Shown here: one piece after another, positions 55,845 to 63,199 of the stretch
Layout of the letters: every line of letters begins with the position of its first letter
Numbering within the stretch: the first letter of the stretch is position 1
Source of the DNA: Tepidiforma thermophila
GTDB taxonomy: Bacteria > Chloroflexota > Dehalococcoidia > Tepidiformales > Tepidiformaceae
NCBI RefSeq assembly: GCF_002563855.1
Contig: NZ_PDJQ01000001.1
Location: 1,922,001-1,986,000 of the forward strand
Reading direction: 5' to 3'
Length of the DNA: 64,000 nt
Made by a program: the position numbers and the translations under genes
The notes under the pieces: model-generated
Databases searched by the model: none
Told to the model about the DNA's origin: nothing
What the model saw: only the letters and a program-made list of their open reading frames with translations

Positions 55845-57037
55845 GTGTGGTAGTCCGCGTTGATGGCCACGTAGTCGGCCGAGAGGTCGCATCCCCATCC
55901 GGTCGCAGCGGCGGAGCCGACGCCGAGGTCGACCCGGATCTCGACCTCGCTCGCCCGCATCGCGGCAGAGAGGGCGTCTGCATCGAAGGCGGTCGGACGG
56001 GCGCGCTCGAAGACCCTCGTGCCGCAAAGGTCGATGGTCACAGCCTCCTCGTTGAGGTCAACTCCTGACCGTCCGACGACGGCCGCGATGCGCCCCCAGT
56101 TGGGGTCAGCGCCGTGAACCGCCGACTTGAGCAGGTACGAGGTACTGAGGAGGCGCACCAGCTTGCGGGCGTCTTCCACGGTGGCGGCGCCAGTCACCGT
56201 GAACTCGATCAGCCTGGTGGCTCCTTCGCCATCGCGAGCGATCTCCTTTGCGAGATACACACACAGGTCGCGGAGGGCCGCCTCGAACTCCCACGCGAGC
56301 GGATGGCCAAGCCGGATGGGGTCGCCGCCGGCCGCGCCGTTGGCGAACAGGAGAGCCGTGTCGCTGGGGCTGGTATCACCGTCGACCGACACCAGGTTGA
56401 ACGAGTCGTCAACCGCCTTCGCGAAAACCTGCTGGAGGAAGACGCCCTCGACCGGCGCATCGGTGGTGAGGAAGGCGAGCATCGTCGCCATATTCGGGTG
56501 GATCATGCCCGAGCCCTTGCATGATCCGCCGATGGTGTACGGGCCGAACCGTACCGCGCCGCTCTTGGGGCGCGTGTCGGTTGTCATGATGGCCCGGGCG
56601 AATTCCGGCCCCCCGTCACGATGGAGCACGATTGACGGCATCGCCCCGCCGAGCTTCTCCATTGGGAGGAAATGCCCAATGACCCCGGTGCTGCAGACCA
56701 GCATCTCCTCGGCCGGGATGCCGGCGTGGCCGGCGGCGAGACGGGCGAGCTCGTAGCCGTCGCGCAGCCCGCGTTCGCCGGTGCTCGCGTTCGCAACCCC
56801 CGCATTCACGACGACGCCGCGTGCAGGCCGAACGGCGAGCTTCGCTCGATTGATGTCGATCGAGGCCGCGTGGAGGCGGCTCCTCGTGTACACCGCAGCC
56901 GTCATGCAGGGGTAATCGCTGACGAGGATGGCGAGGTCGAGCTTGCCGTCGCCGTAGGTCTTGACGCCGGCGAAGGCCGCACCCGCGCGGAAGCCCGCGG
57001 GCGACGTGACGTGGCCGGCCGGGTCGACTGCCGCCAT
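55841..57037 (-). CDS. argJ: Bifunctional ornithine acetyltransferase / N-acetylglutamate synthase ArgJ
   Basis: ArgJ recycles the acetyl group from acetylornithine to glutamate, and may also acetylate glutamate with acetyl-CoA. The 398-aa precursor has CSTGVIG, GGSCKGSGMIHPNMATML with the self-cleavage site between Ala184 and Thr185, and the late SAVHGADPNWGR motif. Its ATG overlaps the argC stop by one nt and its end overlaps argB by four nt, so the three genes are translationally coupled. Confidence 0.95.
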   Translation of the reverse strand: MAAVDPAGHVTSPAGFRAGAAFAGVKTYGDGKLDLAILVSDYPCMTAAVYTRSRLHAASIDINRAKLAVRPARGVVVNAGVANASTGERGLRDGYELARLAAGHAGIPAEEMLVCSTGVIGHFLPMEKLGGAMPSIVLHRDGGPEFARAIMTTDTRPKSGAVRFGPYTIGGSCKGSGMIHPNMATMLAFLTTDAPVEGVFLQQVFAKAVDDSFNLVSVDGDTSPSDTALLFANGAAGGDPIRLGHPLAWEFEAALRDLCVYLAKEIARDGEGATRLIEFTVTGAATVEDARKLVRLLSTSYLLKSAVHGADPNWGRIAAVVGRSGVDLNEEAVTIDLCGTRVFERARPTAFDADALSAAMRASEVEIRVDLGVGSAAATGWGCDLSADYVAINADYHT

Positions 57038-58068
57038 CAGGGGTACACCGCCGGCAGCTGCAGCCCGGCAGCCTGGTCGATGCCAAGCATCAGGTTCATG
57101 TTCTCGATGGCCTGGCCGGCAGCGCCCTTGCCGAGGTTGTCGAGGACACTGGCCACCACGAGCATGCCGTTTCGGGCGTCGACCACCGGGTGCACGATGC
57201 AGCGGTTGGTCCCCAGCGTGTGCTTGGTGTGCGGGGGAACGGTCGACACCGAAGTGAACGGCGCGGCATGGTAGAAATCGCGATAGAGGTCGAGGACCTC
57301 GGCCTGGGTGATCTCGCGAGCGAGCGGCGCATAGCAGGTGGCGTGGATTCCCCGGGTCATCGGGACGAGGTGCGGGACGAACGTGACCCGCGGCTCCTCG
57401 CCACCGCGGAGCGCTCCAAGCTCCTGGGCGATCTCCGGCTGGTGGTTGTGGTTGGCGATTTTGTAGGCCGACACGTCCTCGTTCACTTCGCTGTAGCCAA
57501 ATCCGCCACCGCTCCCGCGCCCCGCGCCCGATATACCGGACTTGGCATCCACAACGATCGTGGGCTCGATGATGCCGGCGCGCACCGCCGGGGCAAGGGC
57601 GAGGATCGCCGCCGCGGGGTAGCAGCCTGGATTTGCGACCAGCCTGGCTGCGGCGATCCGGTCGCGGTTCAGCTCGGGGAGGCCGTAGACGGCCTCGGGC
57701 AGAAGGTCGGGCGCGGGGTGTGGCTGGCCGCCGCCCATCCACTGTTCGAACGCCCCCGGCGCCTTCAACCGGAAGTCGGCTGCGATGTCGATGACCTTCA
57801 CGCCGGCGCGGACGAAGGGAGCACAGGCCTTTGCACTCTCCGCAGTCGGCAGCGAGGAGAAAACAACGTCGACATCGGCCTCGATGGTCTCCGTAATGGG
57901 CAGGTCTTCGTAGAGGCCGAGCGACGGAAAGGCCTCGCCGAGCCGCTGGCCCGCCAGCGACCGGCCGGTAGCTGCCACCAGGCGGGCGGCGGGGTGATTC
58001 CAGAGGAGGCGGGCCGCCTCCATGCCGGCGTAGCCGGTTACGTTGATAATGCCGACACGGTACGTCAC
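57037..58068 (-). CDS. argC: N-acetyl-gamma-glutamyl-phosphate reductase
   Basis: ArgC reduces N-acetylglutamyl phosphate with NADPH. The 343-aa product has the N-terminal Rossmann motif (IINVTGYAGMEAARLL), active-site Cys149 in NPGCYP, DAKSGISGAGR and VPHLVPMTRGI. It is the first gene of the arginine set. The start is taken as the GTG at 58068, which lies ten nt after the alcohol dehydrogenase stop; no ribosome binding site is clear. An ATG is not available at the family start position. Confidence 0.93.
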   Translation of the reverse strand: MTYRVGIINVTGYAGMEAARLLWNHPAARLVAATGRSLAGQRLGEAFPSLGLYEDLPITETIEADVDVVFSSLPTAESAKACAPFVRAGVKVIDIAADFRLKAPGAFEQWMGGGQPHPAPDLLPEAVYGLPELNRDRIAAARLVANPGCYPAAAILALAPAVRAGIIEPTIVVDAKSGISGAGRGSGGGFGYSEVNEDVSAYKIANHNHQPEIAQELGALRGGEEPRVTFVPHLVPMTRGIHATCYAPLAREITQAEVLDLYRDFYHAAPFTSVSTVPPHTKHTLGTNRCIVHPVVDARNGMLVVASVLDNLGKGAAGQAIENMNLMLGIDQAAGLQLPAVYP

Positions 58069-58078
58069 GGGCAGATTG

Positions 58079-59098
58079 TTACGCGTCGCGGCCCAGCGAA
58101 CCAGCGATATCGAGCACGGCGGCCCCGTGGACGTTGCCTGCGGACAGCGCTTCGAGGGCCTCGTTGGCGGCGGAGAGCGGGTAGAGGTCGTACTCCGTCC
58201 GAATGGGAATGGCCGCCGCGATTTCGAGGAACTCGCGCGCGTCCTGCCGGGTGAAGTTCGCGACGCTCCGGATGGTCCGCTCCCACCAGAGCAGCTCGTA
58301 CGGGAACTCCGGCACGCGATCGAGATGAATGGCGTTGATCGCGACCGTTCCGCCACGGTCCACCGCGGCGAGCGCGCGCACGACGACCTCGCCGGCGGGT
58401 GCGAAGGTCACGGCTGCATCAAGCGGAACCGGCACAGCATCGTCGCAGCCGCCGGCCCAGCGGGCGCCGAGGCGCAGGGCCCGCTCCTGCTCAGCCTTCG
58501 AACGGGTAACCACGTACACCTCACAGCCCCAGTGGCGGGCCACCTGGATGGCGAGTGTCGCTGACGCGCCGAAGCCGAAGAGGCCGAGCCGGCCGCCCGG
58601 CTGGATACCGCTGACCCGGAGCGACCGGTAGCCGATCACACCGCCGCACAGCAAGGGAGCAGCATCGAGGTCGCCGAAACTTTCGGGCAGGTGCAGGGCG
58701 AAGTCGGCCCGCGCCGTCATGAACTCGGCGTATCCGCCGTCGCGGTCCCAGCCGGTGAAGGTTGCGGATTCACAGAGGTTCTCTCGCCCCGAACGGCAGT
58801 AGCGGCAGGCCCCGCAGGCACCGGCCAGCCACGCCACCCCGGCGCGGTCGCCGGGGCTCCAGCCGTCAACGCCGGGGCCAACGGCTGCCACCACACCGAC
58901 CGCCTGGTGGCCCGGGATGATCGGCAGGCGGCGTGCCTTAAGGTCGCCCTCGACGAGCTGCAGGTCGGTCCGGCAGACGCCGCACGCCGTGAGCCGGAGC
59001 AGAAGCTCACCCGGGCCCGGCTCGGGCTGCGGGAGGTCGGCTTCGGCCAGCGGCCGGGCGGCGATGGGTGCCGGCCGAAGAAGCTGCATTGCGCGCAT
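58079..59098 (-). CDS. Zinc-dependent alcohol dehydrogenase (MDR family)
   Basis: The 339-aa medium-chain enzyme has the catalytic zinc ligands in ACGVCRTDLQ and GHQAVGVV, the structural zinc lobe with four Cys (CGACRYCRSGRENLC), and an NAD(P)-binding domain with GFGASATLAIQ. This pattern is close to the AdhA/YjgB-type class of alcohol dehydrogenases acting on alcohols or aldehydes. The start is taken at 59098, right after the pyrD stop. The substrate is unknown; it is co-directional with pyrD and argC. Confidence 0.9.
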   Translation of the reverse strand: MRAMQLLRPAPIAARPLAEADLPQPEPGPGELLLRLTACGVCRTDLQLVEGDLKARRLPIIPGHQAVGVVAAVGPGVDGWSPGDRAGVAWLAGACGACRYCRSGRENLCESATFTGWDRDGGYAEFMTARADFALHLPESFGDLDAAPLLCGGVIGYRSLRVSGIQPGGRLGLFGFGASATLAIQVARHWGCEVYVVTRSKAEQERALRLGARWAGGCDDAVPVPLDAAVTFAPAGEVVVRALAAVDRGGTVAINAIHLDRVPEFPYELLWWERTIRSVANFTRQDAREFLEIAAAIPIRTEYDLYPLSAANEALEALSAGNVHGAAVLDIAGSLGRDA

Positions 59099-59100
59099 GG

Positions 59101-60051
59101 TCAGGCGACCGTTGCCGGCCGGGCGCAGCCGACGATGTCGCCGAGGCGCGTGACCCCATTCGCGGCACACCACGCCTCCAGCCCGTCGATAATGTCGAGC
59201 AGCGCCCGGGGATTGGCGAACGTGGCAGTCCCGACCTGCACAGCACTCGCCCCGGCCATGAGGAATTCAAGCGCATCCCGCGCCGTGGTGATGCCCCCGC
59301 ACCCGATCACCGGGATGCGCACGGCGCCCGCGACGTCATAGACAATGCGGAGGGCAATCGGCTTGATCGCCGGGCCGCTGAGCCCGCCGCGGGCGCGGGG
59401 CAGGACTGGTCGGCGGCGCTCGATATCGATAGCCATGCCGAGTACGGTGTTCACCGCGCAGATCGCCGCGGCGCCCTCGGCCTCGCAGGCAAGCGCCAGC
59501 TGCACCGGGTCGGTCACGTTTGGCGTCAGCTTTACGATGACGGGGAGGTCAGTGTTGCGCACCGCCGCGCGCGTGGCGCGGGCGGACGCCTCGACGCTCT
59601 GGCCGATCTCCATCCCACCGGTATCGACATTGGGACAGCTGATATTCAGTTCGATGCCTGCTATCCCAGGCACGCCGTCGAGCATGCGGGCCATTTCGCC
59701 GAATTCGTCAACCGTGTCGCCGGCGATGTTGACGATCACTGGGGTATCCCAGCGGGCCCACTGCGGCGCCAGCTCCTCGATGCAGGCGCGGATGCCCACG
59801 TTCTGGAGGCCGATCGAGTTGAGCATGCCGGCCGGGGTCTCCGCGACCCGCGGCTGGCGGTTGCCGGCCCTTGGCTCCATGGTGACGCCCTTCGACACGA
59901 CGGCGCCGAGCCGCTCAATGCCCTCGCGGCCGAAGTGCTGCTCGAATTCGAACCCCCAGCTGAAGGTGCCACTGGCCGGCATGACCGGGTTTCGCAGCAG
60001 CAGGCCGCGCTTGTGGCCGGGCGCCAGGTCGACGGACAGGTCGATTTCCAC
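59101..60051 (-). CDS. pyrD: Dihydroorotate dehydrogenase, class 1B catalytic subunit
   Basis: PyrD oxidises dihydroorotate to orotate in pyrimidine synthesis with FMN. The 316-aa product has NPVMPASGTF, the class 1 active-site Cys139 in ELNISCPN and the GCGGITTARDALEFLMAGASAVQVG block. Class 1B enzymes pair with PyrK to reduce NAD; no pyrK is seen here. The GTG at 60051 has TACACT six nt upstream and no ribosome binding site. Confidence 0.93.
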   Translation of the reverse strand: MEIDLSVDLAPGHKRGLLLRNPVMPASGTFSWGFEFEQHFGREGIERLGAVVSKGVTMEPRAGNRQPRVAETPAGMLNSIGLQNVGIRACIEELAPQWARWDTPVIVNIAGDTVDEFGEMARMLDGVPGIAGIELNISCPNVDTGGMEIGQSVEASARATRAAVRNTDLPVIVKLTPNVTDPVQLALACEAEGAAAICAVNTVLGMAIDIERRRPVLPRARGGLSGPAIKPIALRIVYDVAGAVRIPVIGCGGITTARDALEFLMAGASAVQVGTATFANPRALLDIIDGLEAWCAANGVTRLGDIVGCARPATVA

Positions 60052-60057
60052 GCGCTC

Positions 60058-60063
60058 AGTGTA
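60058..60063 (-). promoter_or_regulatory. Candidate -10 box for a leaderless mRNA (pyrD)
   Basis: TACACT on the minus strand ends six nt before the GTG at 60051. There is no ribosome binding site, and the terminator of the preceding gene lies just upstream. Confidence 0.45.
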
Positions 60064-60079
60064 CCCCGCGCCAACGCGT

Positions 60080-60103
60080 TGAGCCGGGCTTCAGCCCGGC
60101 TCA
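60080..60103 (-). terminator. Terminator of the small zinc protein gene
   Basis: Arms 60080-60090 and 60093-60103 are perfectly complementary (11 bp, with the innermost pairs opening to form the loop). It lies after the 72-aa gene and before pyrD. Confidence 0.65.
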
Positions 60104-60129
60104 TTCCACGGAACCCACGCCAGCAGGTT

Positions 60130-60348
60130 TCAGGAATCGGCGGCGCGTCGCCCGCGGTAACGGGACCCGTTCAGGCTGAAGCTGTCGCTATCCCACAGCG
60201 GGTCCTCCGACGAGTTGCGGAAATCGCGAACGAGACCGCACCGCTTGCAGCGGCCGGTGCTGACCGCGCCGTTGGGAGTTTCGATGACCCAATGGTGGCG
60301 GCAGAGCGCCTGCCCGGTTTCTGCCGTCGTGATAGGTGCTTCCGTCAT
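60130..60348 (-). CDS. Small zinc-ribbon-like protein of unknown function
   Basis: The 72-aa product has CRHHWVIETPNGAVS, then CKRCGLVRDFRNS, so one Cys/His pair and a CxxC could form a zinc site. The rest is polar. The ATG at 60348 has GGAGA four nt upstream. A TATACT box (60387-60392) on the minus strand is a possible promoter. It is divergent from the Mrp gene. Function unknown. Confidence 0.7.
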   Translation of the reverse strand: MTEAPITTAETGQALCRHHWVIETPNGAVSTGRCKRCGLVRDFRNSSEDPLWDSDSFSLNGSRYRGRRAADS

Positions 60349-60453
60349 ACGTTCTCCAGGGATGTGCTTACCGGTCGGTAATCGCCAGTATATCATTGGA
60401 TGGAGGCGCACCACCACGCTACGGTGTCATCGCGAAACAGGCGGTAAATTGGT

Positions 60454-60482
60454 TTGGCCGGGCTGGCGAAACCCGATACGAT
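60454..60482 (+). promoter_or_regulatory. Candidate promoter of the Mrp gene
   Basis: TTGGCC (60454-60459), a 17-nt spacer and TACGAT (60477-60482) lie about 85 nt before the ATG at 60568. Confidence 0.4.
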
Positions 60483-60567
60483 CAAAATGCTGCTGGCACC
60501 GGCCCGGTTCGCGGGATGGCCGGGCAAGAGACCCGCATCGCCAGCTCAGCAGAAAGGCACGTCGCCG

Positions 60568-61635
60568 ATGTCCTCTGCAGCAACTATCGACCGCGATGCG
60601 GTCGTCGCGGCGCTTGAATCGGTCAACGACCCGGAGCTGCACGCCTCCATTGTTCGCCTCGGGATGGTGAAAGACCTCGCGATTGAGGGCGGGCGGGTAT
60701 CCCTCACGGTCGAACTGACGACCCCGGCCTGTCCGCTGCGCGAGACGATTGAACAGGACGTGCGGAGCGCCCTGGCTTCAGTCCCCGGCGTCGAAGACGT
60801 CGTCATCTCATGGGGTGCACAGGTGCGGGCCTCGAACCCGCGGGAGGGGCAAAAGCCGATCCCGGGTGTGCGCAACATCATCGCGGTCGCCTCGAACAAA
60901 GGGGGCGTCGGGAAATCGACCGTCGCGTCGAATATCGCGGTGGCCCTCGCCAAGGCCGGTGCGAGCGTCGGGCTGATTGATGCCGACATCACCGGGCCGA
61001 ACCTGCCGACCATGTTCGGCCTCCCGGCGGGCCTGCAGGCCGGGTCGAACGAGGGGCTGAAGCCGGTCGAGCGGTACGGAGTGCGGGTCGTGTCGATCGG
61101 GTTCCTGCTTCCCCGGGGAACACCGGTCGTCTGGCGGGGGCCGATGATCGGAAGCGCCGTCCGGCAGCTCCTGCACGACGTCCCATGGGGCGACACCGAC
61201 TACCTCATCATCGACCTGCCGCCGGGCACAAGCGACGCCTCGATGAGCATGGCCCAGGATGCTCCGATCACCGGCGTTATCATCGTGTCGAGCCCGCAGG
61301 CCGTGTCGGTCGAGGATGCGATGAAGGCTGTCGCAATGTTCGAGAAGCTCGGGGTGCCGGTCTTCGGCATGGTGGAGAACCTCAGCTACTTCGTGGCCCC
61401 CGACACAGGCAAGCGGTACGACATCTTCGGCCACGGTGGCGCTCGCGAAGCCGCCGAGGAGCTCGGCATCGACTTCCTCGGAGAAATTCCCATCGAGCCC
61501 GGAGTCCGCGACGGCGCGGACCGCGGTGTCCCGGTGGTCTACGGCGCGCCCGAGAGCGAATCGGCGCGCGCCTTCGACCGGATCGCCCGGAATGTGGCGG
61601 CCCGGATCAGCGTTCTGCAAAGGATGGGTGGGTAA
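60568..61635 (+). CDS. Mrp/NBP35-family Fe-S carrier ATPase
   Basis: The 355-aa product has an N-terminal DUF59/MIP18 domain (about 1-85; ALESVNDPELHASIVRLGMVKD) and a P-loop ATPase domain with the deviant Walker A SNKGGVGKST, DADITGPN, and DLPPGTSD. Mrp proteins bind and transfer Fe-S clusters. The usual CxxC in the C-terminal part is not evident in the segment FVAPDTGKRY, where related proteins have the cysteines, so cluster binding is doubtful here. The ATG at 60568 has a weak AAAGG site. A NYN-domain gene follows. Confidence 0.92.
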   Translation: MSSAATIDRDAVVAALESVNDPELHASIVRLGMVKDLAIEGGRVSLTVELTTPACPLRETIEQDVRSALASVPGVEDVVISWGAQVRASNPREGQKPIPGVRNIIAVASNKGGVGKSTVASNIAVALAKAGASVGLIDADITGPNLPTMFGLPAGLQAGSNEGLKPVERYGVRVVSIGFLLPRGTPVVWRGPMIGSAVRQLLHDVPWGDTDYLIIDLPPGTSDASMSMAQDAPITGVIIVSSPQAVSVEDAMKAVAMFEKLGVPVFGMVENLSYFVAPDTGKRYDIFGHGGAREAAEELGIDFLGEIPIEPGVRDGADRGVPVVYGAPESESARAFDRIARNVAARISVLQRMGG

Positions 61636-61645
61636 CCCCAGCTAC

Positions 61646-62770
61646 ATGGCATTGAACATCTTCCCAAGGCGGGAAAAACCCGCCGCACCGGCGGCAGAAC
61701 CGACACCGCCTCCTCCCCCTGAACCATCGAGCGAGGTGCTCGAAGACCCGAGGCCGCGACGGCGCCGCTCGTCGCGCCGGTCCGCGGCCGAACAGCCTGC
61801 GGCTCCCGCGGCTGAGCAGCGGACCGACGCCGCCGCGGCGGAGCCGACGGCGCCTGCCCCGGCCGCAGTCGAGCCGCCAGCTCAGGAGGCCGCTCCGGCG
61901 GCCCGTCGGCGCCGCTCCCGCGTTGCTACGATTGTCGAAGAAGCCCCGGCGGTTCCCGCAGCAGCGCCGGAACCGCCAGCGCAGGACGCGGTCACGCTCC
62001 CGGCGCCTGCCCGCGTTGTGCGGCGGGCCGGCCAAGTGCAGCGCGCGGCCGAGCCGGAGCAGGCGGAGCCGCCAGCCGAGCCCGCGACCGTCCCGGCGGC
62101 CCGGAAGGACCGTACCCCGGCGCCGCTCCCGGCCGAGAAGCAGCTCGCGCAGCTGGCGCACGAAGTCTCGGCGCTGACGCGCACCCTGGAGGCGCAGGCC
62201 GCGCAGCTCGCGCAGCTCGTACGGGTGCAGGAGGACCTTGCGCGCCGGGTCGCTCACGCACCGGGGGCAGCGGCTGCCCCGGCACCACGTATCGGCGTTT
62301 TTGTGGATGCCGCCAACATTGAGCTGGCGCTCGACCGGCTCAAGCACCGGGTCAACTGGAAAAAGATGCTGGACTACCTCTCTGAAGGACGCCAGCTCGT
62401 CCGCGCCGTGGCGTACTCCCCGGTGCACGAAGACCCCGGCGTAAGTATCGAGACCCAGCGGTTCGCCGAGCCGTTCATCGACCAGGGCTTCCGCGTCGTG
62501 CGGAAACCGTTCAAGCGCTTTTCGGATGGTTCGATCAAGGCAAATGTCGATATCGAGATCGCGCTGGACATCATGGAGATGCTCGACCGGCTGGATGTCG
62601 TTGTGCTGGTCTCCGGCGACGGCGATTTCGAGCGGCTGGTGGAGGTCGTCCAGGCCAAGGGCGTCAGGGTAGAGGTTGTGTCGGTCGGCGGGAGCACGGC
62701 ATCGAACCTGCGGCACGCCGCCGACCGGTTCATCGACATCCAGGCGATCCTGCCGAAGGTGCGGGCCTGA
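61646..62770 (+). CDS. NYN (PIN-like) domain protein, LabA/DUF88 type
   Basis: The 374-aa product has a long disordered N-terminal half rich in Pro, Ala, Glu and Arg, with Arg clusters (RPRRRRSSRRS, ARRRRSR). A short coiled coil follows (about 165-205), then a NYN domain (about 215-372) with the acidic site IGVFVDAANIELAL, VDIEIALDIMEML and LVSGDGDFERLVEVV. NYN domains are PIN-like nucleases acting on RNA. The ATG at 61646 has no site; a GTG at 61628 overlapping mrp by eight nt is possible and has AAAGG upstream. Target unknown. Confidence 0.85.
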   Translation: MALNIFPRREKPAAPAAEPTPPPPPEPSSEVLEDPRPRRRRSSRRSAAEQPAAPAAEQRTDAAAAEPTAPAPAAVEPPAQEAAPAARRRRSRVATIVEEAPAVPAAAPEPPAQDAVTLPAPARVVRRAGQVQRAAEPEQAEPPAEPATVPAARKDRTPAPLPAEKQLAQLAHEVSALTRTLEAQAAQLAQLVRVQEDLARRVAHAPGAAAAPAPRIGVFVDAANIELALDRLKHRVNWKKMLDYLSEGRQLVRAVAYSPVHEDPGVSIETQRFAEPFIDQGFRVVRKPFKRFSDGSIKANVDIEIALDIMEMLDRLDVVVLVSGDGDFERLVEVVQAKGVRVEVVSVGGSTASNLRHAADRFIDIQAILPKVRA

Positions 62771-62782
62771 CGGCCCGCAGCC

Positions 62783-63199
62783 TCAGGCGGGTTCGAAGAC
62801 CGGGATCGAGATGCCGGTCGACTGGTCGAGCCAGGTCAGCTTGACGCGCTGGCCGATAAAGATGTCCTTCGTCGGGTCGGCCACATTGACAATGTTCGTC
62901 AGCATGCGGAACCCCTCGTCGAGGTCAACGTAGGCGACGGCGTAGGGGCCGAGCCCGGCAAAGACCGGGTGTCGGTTGAGGCGCACGACGCTGAACGTGT
63001 AGACCGTGCCGAGGCCTTTCGATTCGCGCCACTCCAGGTTCGACGAGCCGTTTTTCGGGTTGTGGCGGCGCGGGAAGAACACGACGTCGCCGGTGTCGCG
63101 GTCGACCTGGTAGAGCAGCCGGTGCTCTTTCGTTGCTTCCCAGAACGGCTGGGTGTCGGGCTCCGGAAATCGCGGTTGCGGTCGGTCAGGCATGGTCAA
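62783..63199 (-). CDS. DUF35 OB-fold protein, thiolase partner, without zinc cysteines
   Basis: The 138-aa product has the DUF35 layout: an N-terminal helix (EPDTQPFWEATKEHRLLYQ), a ribbon region and a C-terminal OB-fold (GLGTVYTFSVV, PYAVAYVDLDEG, GQRVKLTWLD). The N-terminal ribbon normally carries four cysteines (CxxC, CxxC), but none is present here (FFPRRHNPKNGSSNLEW). DUF35 proteins form a complex with SCP2-type thiolases and bind CoA substrates. It overlaps the thiolase gene by four nt. Confidence 0.88.
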   Translation of the reverse strand: MTMPDRPQPRFPEPDTQPFWEATKEHRLLYQVDRDTGDVVFFPRRHNPKNGSSNLEWRESKGLGTVYTFSVVRLNRHPVFAGLGPYAVAYVDLDEGFRMLTNIVNVADPTKDIFIGQRVKLTWLDQSTGISIPVFEPA

